From: Diphasiastrum complanatum
Taxonomy: Eukaryota; Streptophyta; Lycopodiopsida; Lycopodiales; Lycopodiaceae
DNA length: 64,000 nucleotides
Direction: 5' to 3'
Assembly: GCA_029204225.1 (NCBI GenBank)
Contig: CM055092.1
Span: 77,927,662-77,991,661, forward strand
In this document: in pieces, positions 58,262 through 64,000 of the stretch
Layout of the letters: each line of letters starts with the position of its first letter
How positions within the stretch are numbered: position 1 is the stretch's first letter
Translations under genes and position numbers: made by a program
Notes under the pieces: generated by a model
The model's database searches: none
The model's input: the letters and a program-made list of their open reading frames with translations, nothing else
Told to the model about the DNA's origin: nothing

Positions 58262-60003
58262 ATTTGTGTGGAACATCTGGTTTTTAGCTCCATTAAAAAA
58301 AACAAATTGCTTTCTCCTTTCAACCCATTGCTTATTATTGGATAAAAAGTCATACATTGTTGTTTTTTCAGAACTTGGATTATAGTCAACACTGTCTCAA
58401 TTAATTTTGAACTTTTTAATTTATTTAGGACTATTTTACATATGGTACCAAAAGAGCCAGATAAGAAAAACAATAAAAACTTACTAATTCTTGAAGTGGG
58501 ATTTTCTAAAGTTCGAATCTCATTTCAATACAACTATAAGCCAAACAAGACAAATTTGATCAACAAGTCACAATTTAGTTTCTAAAATATTCTTCTGATG
58601 AAGTACTATTGCGTTTTGATTGTACATAATTGTTGCATATAGAAAACGTTTAAATGCAAAAGTCCGAATACTACTTTGCATAATGAACCAAACATGATTA
58701 GTAGGGTATATTACTTAAGTATTTAAGTTCCAGTAAAATTTTATAATCAGCCCTCCGCTTTCCATACCTGCAGACACCCTGCCCGTTTACCAGCAACTAG
58801 GTCACGACAAGGAGTATTACAAGGGTTTTCATAGCTCTGCATTCAGATGTCAACTCAACACCAAAGACCTATGTATAGTAGTTCCCAACTTCCTTGTTTA
58901 CCAATTGTTGTTTTCTCCCTTCTCAACCCTCTAACATAATAATCATCATAAATATTCTCATTTTCTTCCTCACATTTTGCTTCTTTTTCACAATTAAATA
59001 TGCTTCCTGATTCATGCCTTTTCATCACTCTTCGCCCCACCATCGTGATCAAATAGCAAAGGGTCTTGAGCCTTCTCACTACAATTCAATGTTTTACACA
59101 AACATAATAATTGCCACTTGTTGCTTTATTTCATATCTTTATAGTACACTTTCCTTATCCATGAACTGTTAACTTCCATAACTAAGATCATCTATGGCAC
59201 TTTTATTTTAAACAAGTATGCATTAAACGCGAGATCTTTTGAAACAAGAATTGGCAGAAGACCCGTTTTTTAAGAAGCCCTTACGATTTTTTGTTAATTC
59301 ACCTAAATTTTGAATTTTAAATTTTAATAATTAACTCTCTTTTTTTGCATGCTTCATTTTTCAAATATTTTAAATTTGTGTGTGATGAGAACTATTATAA
59401 AAATAATGCATTCAAATCATTGGAAATTACAAAAATTAAATTCATGCAATTTGTTATTGCTACAAATTATTGTCTAAATAAGTAAATTTAAGATTTTGCA
59501 AAGTATTTATTTGACATTTTGACAAAAATATGGCATTTTAAGGAGCTCAACATTTTTTTAGATAAGGTGTTTCAAATTAATGTTACAATTTAGCATTTGA
59601 AAATTTGTTACAAGACCAAAAAAATCTAATGGAACTTAAAAACTTAAGTAATATACCATACTAATCATGTTTGGTTCATTGTGCAAAGTAGTATTCAGAC
59701 TTTTGCATTTAAACATTTTCTATATGCAACAATCATGTACAATCAAAACGCAATAGTACTTCATCAGAAGAATGTCTGATACTAAAAATTATGCATAGCA
59801 TGACCAAGATTGTGCACAATAGGAACAAGCAGAGCTACTGTCATGGGCTGATATCCCAAAGTAAGAACCTCGTTGTTAACAAGAATGACTATCATTCAAG
59901 TTCTGAAAAAAACAACAATATATGATTTTTTATCCAATAATAAGCAATAGGTTGAAAGGAGAAAGCAATTTGTTTTTTTTAATGGAGTTGATAACCATAT
60001 GTT
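58262..60003. repeat. Foldback structure with 370-480 bp inverted arms
   Basis: The left arm (58262-58745) is the reverse complement of the right arm (about 59635-60003) over its outer and inner thirds; the middles differ (58395-58590 against 59783-59893). The loop holds the second copy of the 95-bp repeat (58748-58845), the inverted part A of the 10.5-kb segment (58846-59240) and AT-rich DNA (59240-59635, nothing recognised). Confidence 0.85.
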
Positions 60004-60607
60004 CCACTGTGGGCGATTTGGGTCTTTGAGAAAGAAGGAATGTCAAGAATTACTAAATAGAGGGCTATTGGAGTTAAGACTACTTGTGGATGATTTGGAT
60101 CTTTCATGGGGGCCTTTTAGGAGAAACACTTGCATATGCAACAAAGATTGGTCGAACTCAATTGGAAAGAATTGAAGGCCATAAGAGCGGACATTCTCAA
60201 TTGGAATAAATTGAAGAGAGAGAACAAGAGAAACGTTTGATAGATAGACACAAAATGGTTTTTATTGTATTGTGAGAAAGGAATTTTAGGAAAGGAGAAG
60301 ACTGTGTTTTCTATAGTTAATGGTGCACGATTCAAACATGTCTAGTAGATGCAAGCAATAAGATAGAATACTATTTTTTTGAAGATCACAATGCTAATTG
60401 AATGGAATTATAATTTTTTTTTTTAAACCATTGCCGGTAGTGGATCTTATGTTTTCCAAAGCCTACATATGATTTTCCTTAAGTAGAAAAATTGGAAGTT
60501 GACTTAGAGTTGTTGAAAGGGAATGTTTGCATAGATCTTTTGTTTCCCACTTAAGTTCAACTTTTTAAAATATGATTCATTTCAAAAATTTCTTGCTAAG
60601 GTAATTG
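60003..60607 (+). repeat. Part B of the 10.9-kb segment, second copy
   Basis: Direct match to about 10895-11413, with a 70-bp insertion at about 60237-60320. It ends at a minus-strand copia gag fragment. Confidence 0.85.
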
Positions 60608-60619
60608 AGATCCCCTTGG

Positions 60620-60910
60620 AGATTCTTTAGAAACTGCGATGCTCATGCCTTTGTCTCTTCGGCACGTGGTCAAGCGTCAGGCTATCTTCGATAGATGATG
60701 ACAACACGGCTACTGCCTTGTCATTCTTCTCTTTCCATTCTCGTAGCTCTTTGCTGGTGCTTGTAGGCATCTCTTCGGTGCCGTCTATCCAGGGCCATAG
60801 CCCTTCACCTTCAATATGAGAGAGGTCTTTACCTTCCATGCCTGAAAGTTCGACCCGGCTGAGTCAAGGATTGTGCAAATCTTCGACTGTATACTGCTGA
60901 TCGATGCCAT
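60620..60910 (-). pseudogene. Copia gag, N-terminal fragment
   Basis: ATG at 60910: MASISSIQSKICTILD, SAGSNFQAWKVKTSLILKVK, then a TAG. A second frame (60839-60627) continues LWPWIDGTEEMPTSTSKEL and KAVAVLSSSIEDSLTLDHV. The order matches copia gag; the rest is cut off by segment B. The primer site 550 bp upstream fits. Confidence 0.85.
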
Positions 60911-61473
60911 TGCTGTAAATTGTGTTCCTCAACTCATCCCTCATGTTTTATTCATATTTGGATCTACTTTGGCCTTGTCTTTTGTGCCTTGATAAAACAT
61001 CTTCAAAAGACTGATTCATATTTTTTAGAAGCTAAACAATGTCAACACAAGAAGTCGAATGAAAATAGCAAATATTCAAATGAGGAGGACCAAAAGTTCT
61101 ATTCAACAACATTATCTAACCCCAATAGAAATGCATCAAAGATGTGTTAGTCATTCTCAACACACACACAATGTCTTGTGCCCATACGGGCCTCTTGTCC
61201 CATGCGCCCAGTCCCTGCAAGCAAGTCTATAACTACATCCCTAGGCTTGGTGAACACCGGGTGTGATTTTTTGGAGAGCATTTCTCGGCAAGCTTTTCAT
61301 GGCGAGCTTTTTTGTTCTTCTGGTTTCTTGTTTTGAATGCTTGTCTCCTGGATCTGATAGCTCTTAAGCTATATGAGGGCTCTCGGATATGAGCTCGTCG
61401 CTCTCATACCACTGTTGAGAAAAACAACCAATAGTCGAGTCGATATCCAGAACGTCAAACGCTCTGATACCAT

Positions 61474-62608
61474 TGTTGAGATTCTCATAGAAATAAACCC
61501 ATATGGAATTTGATTTTATTCTCGGGTCTATACCCTCTGTGATATGATCTACAATCCTCCAAGGTGTGTAATTGTCCTATGCATAATTTGTTTATGCATT
61601 CAACAAGAAAAAACCAATGTGCGGAATAAGATTAATCCAGTTGATTACAAACATACAACTATCAGACAATTAAGCATTCGATCGTGTTCAAGACAAGAAA
61701 CTCATCTGCATAAAAAAAAAATCTACTGCATTATTAAAGAATTCCTTAAGCGCTATTGTGACAAACCACACAATGCATCGACACGAAAGAAACTCTGTCT
61801 TTCGTGAATCAAAACTTGTTGCGCTTACTAGCAGACTTATTGAACGTTAGCTAGCTATATAATGCTCAGCTTACATTGGTATACTACCAAAATTTATGTT
61901 CAACCTGTTCTCTTGTGTTTGATTTGTTTATATAGATAGAGAGAAGAAGGTTTAATCTAATTTGAGATTACAAGAATGGTTGATTAAGCACATCCTAACG
62001 GTATCTAGATTGTCCATGGAGGGTGACGTCCTCCTTGTACTTTGAAGCGTGAAGATCCGCCGCCTTCTGGTCTTCATGTCTTCTTCCTCTTTTGTCCTCG
62101 CCATTGAGCTTTTTTGGGTCCACGAACATTTCTTCTTTGTGTTCGGGTATCCTCCAATCAATGAACATTTGACATCATCTTCGGGTCGTCAATCCTTGAA
62201 GCTTTGGTTTTCGTGTTCAGGTGGCTCCCTTGCATTTCTATGGACTTGAGCTCTAAAGCTAGCAAAGCTTTGTGGCTTGAAACAAATTGTTTCTTCACTT
62301 CAGTGTATGATGAGCCATCCAGAAAGATTTTAGGTGTCTAATTGGCATTTGGTTGACCTAAACATGTCCATGTTACCTAACCTTTAAGTTTGCCAACTTG
62401 GTGGTTAGGTTACTCATCTACCTCCTTGATTTGAGGAGTTTGGTCCTATAATTTAGGAATCATGACCAATTAACCTAACTAATCTCTACGATTGAGATCT
62501 AACCTATCTAGGCTAGTCTACAATGAGGCAATTTGGTTTCATGTGTGTGAATTACAATGTACATCAAGAATTACATATAAACCAAGCTAGAATTTGTCAT
62601 TTTTCACA
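61474..62608 (-). repeat. Copia LTR between RNase H and gag, with primer site
   Basis: On the minus strand the LTR starts TGTGAAAAATGACAAATTC after a purine-rich GTCGAGGAG and ends CTCAACA (1135 bp). A TATATAAAC lies at about 61935-61927. The primer site TGGTATCAGAGC is at 61472-61461, and a near-copy of the junction (CTCAACAGTGGTATGAGAGC) occurs again about 70 bp downstream. RNase H lies on one side and gag on the other, so this is the middle LTR of a tandem pair. Confidence 0.82.
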
Positions 62609-64000
62609 CTCCTCGACAAATCTAGCTTGGAAAACTATGATACATTTGTCAATTACTCCAAGTAATGATCTTAGCTTAATGAAAGAATCCTCAGGCAAAC
62701 ATTTAGTACGAAAATCATCTAAGAAATTTGATGATGGCACATGATGGAATTTGATCTCTTTAGCTCGCAACTTCTCCCTCACAAAATTTTAGGAAAGTCA
62801 TGATGCTACTCCATCACAAAGGAATGTAGCAAATGAACTTGTAGATTTTTTATGCACTTTTTCACCTACAAAATCTGAGTCCGAGTAGGCTCTAAATCCA
62901 AGATTAGTCCTTTTGTAGAAATATTCCTAGTTGATGAGATGTATCTTAGGACCTTTTTGGCCATTTTCCAATGTGACACAAGAGGAATTTGCATATATTA
63001 GGTTAATTATCAACAATATAACTAAGATCAGGTCTAGTTATAGTTAAGTAGATCAAGGAGCCTATAAGCCTCTATAGCGAGTGATGTCCTCAAAGGATGC
63101 TTCATCATCTCTTATAGATGTTAGTACACTTTGCTCTATTGGTGTCTCAATGTCTTTGAAATTCTTCATTCCAAATCTATCTAGGATGGATGTAGCATTT
63201 TTAGACTAACATATGAAGGTAAAATCCATTCCTCTTACAACTTATATTCCTAGAAGGAAGTGCAATTGGTCGAGATCAACCATCCTAAACTCTTTAGATA
63301 AAGCAATTTTAACATCTCTTATTCCATCTAGATCATTTCCACTTAAAATTATATCATCTACATACAAGACAAGTACAATGATCTTTCCATCATTAAAGCT
63401 CATGTATAATGAAGGATCATAAGATCTCAATACAAAGTTGATGGAAAAGAGTTTAGCCTAGAGTACCAAGCTCTAGGTGCTTGCTTGAGTCCATGAAGAC
63501 TCCAATTCAAAAAACATACTTTTTCTGCAAGTCCTTTCTTGGTGAAGCCCTCAGGTTGCCTCATGTAGATTTCCTCCTCCAAGTAGCCATTGAGGAAGGC
63601 ATTTGTAAACATCAACTTGGAAGAGCATCCAATTAAAAGTAGTAGCAAGACTAATGATCAATCTTATTGTAACTAGCTTAGCCACAGGAGCAAAAGCTTC
63701 ATCATACTCAATGCCTTTAGTTTGGCAAAAACCTTTTGCTACAAGCCATGCTTTATACTTACTTATTGATCCATCTTGGTTATACTTCAATCTATACACC
63801 CACTTGCAATCAAGTGGTTTCTTCTCTTGAGGAAGATTAACAAGTTCCCAAGTATGATTCTCCATGAGAGCATCATACTTTACTTGCATGGCATCCATCC
63901 AACTTTTTGATCTACAAGCATCTTCATAGCAATTTGGTTCAGCATTGAAGTAAGAAGTATATGAAGTGAGAGATTGAGTGTCTCCCCTTTGATCACCTTT
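62609..64000 (-). pseudogene. Copia reverse transcriptase-RNase H, decayed
   Basis: Enters from the window edge. Minus strand: [80 protein letters not shown], then the catalytic YVDD in VLYVDDIILSGNDL (about 63370), and QLHFLLGI. RNase H keeps FRAYSDSDFVGEKVHKKSTS, but the SSSEAEY region is deleted; the tail is FVREKLRAKEIKFHHVPSS and IKLRSLLGV. Frameshifts (about 63430 and 63570) and stops inactivate it. Confidence 0.94.

Overview
This window is nuclear DNA of a land plant. The signs are dense Ty1/copia and Ty3/gypsy LTR retrotransposons, CACTA (En/Spm) transposon remains, long (GA)n tracts, intron-type splice signals, and fragments of plant gene families (GH3 beta-xylosidase, signal peptidase SPC12, GT47 exostosin). 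I cannot name the species. The low gene density and heavy repeat decay suit a large-genome plant such as a fern or gymnosperm, but that is inference.

Only one gene looks intact: an intronless GT47 exostosin-like glycosyltransferase at 51334-52698 (+), with a TATA box, 5' leader, one transmembrane anchor and a poly(A) signal. A truncated, frameshifted copy of its upstream region and first exon lies at about 37.0-38.46 kb. Other host-gene remains are a GH3 beta-xylosidase pseudogene (55615-56920, -), an SPC12-like pseudogene (35215-35408, -), and several tracts that look coding but that I do not recognise (2502-4803, 20883-21128, 24246-25060 with a second copy at 31940-32300, 41488-42440, 53571-54130).

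Layout: 0-2.2 kb, copia RT/RNase H and complete 3' LTR. 2.5-4.8 kb, unrecognised decayed coding tract. 5.1-8.05 kb, a G/A-rich satellite with embedded GC hairpins. 8.27-9.36 kb, gypsy gag/protease remnant. 10.5-11.4 kb, a segment repeated in rearranged form at 58.8-60.6 kb. 11.75-18.49 kb, an LTR element that carries only a gag-like gene, in tandem form with its middle third inverted. 18.7-26.9 kb, CACTA and copia pieces. 27.2-28.0 kb, copia integrase. 28.6 kb, a short tRNA-derived insertion with target-site duplication and an adjacent empty site. 30-34.2 kb, two gypsy elements in minus orientation. 35-36.7 kb, SPC12 and copia gag pieces. 37-38.5 kb, exostosin duplication. 39.8-46.3 kb, LTR pieces, simple satellites and a small gag-only copia derivative. 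46.4-49.2 kb, microsatellites and a CACTA transposase. 49.4-53.1 kb, the exostosin gene. 53.5-57 kb, unrecognised tract, palindromic satellite and xylosidase pseudogene. 57.4-58.3 kb, eight tandem copies of the 28.6-kb tRNA-like element. 58.3-60.6 kb, a foldback structure. 60.6-64 kb, copia gag, LTR and RT.

The most interesting signal is the tRNA-derived short element. The copy at 28615-28695 has a 14-bp target-site duplication, and a neighbouring duplicate keeps the empty site. The same element is tandemly amplified eightfold at 57430-58255, each unit carrying a copy of one 15-bp target sequence. The second is the gag-only LTR element with a clean internal inversion.
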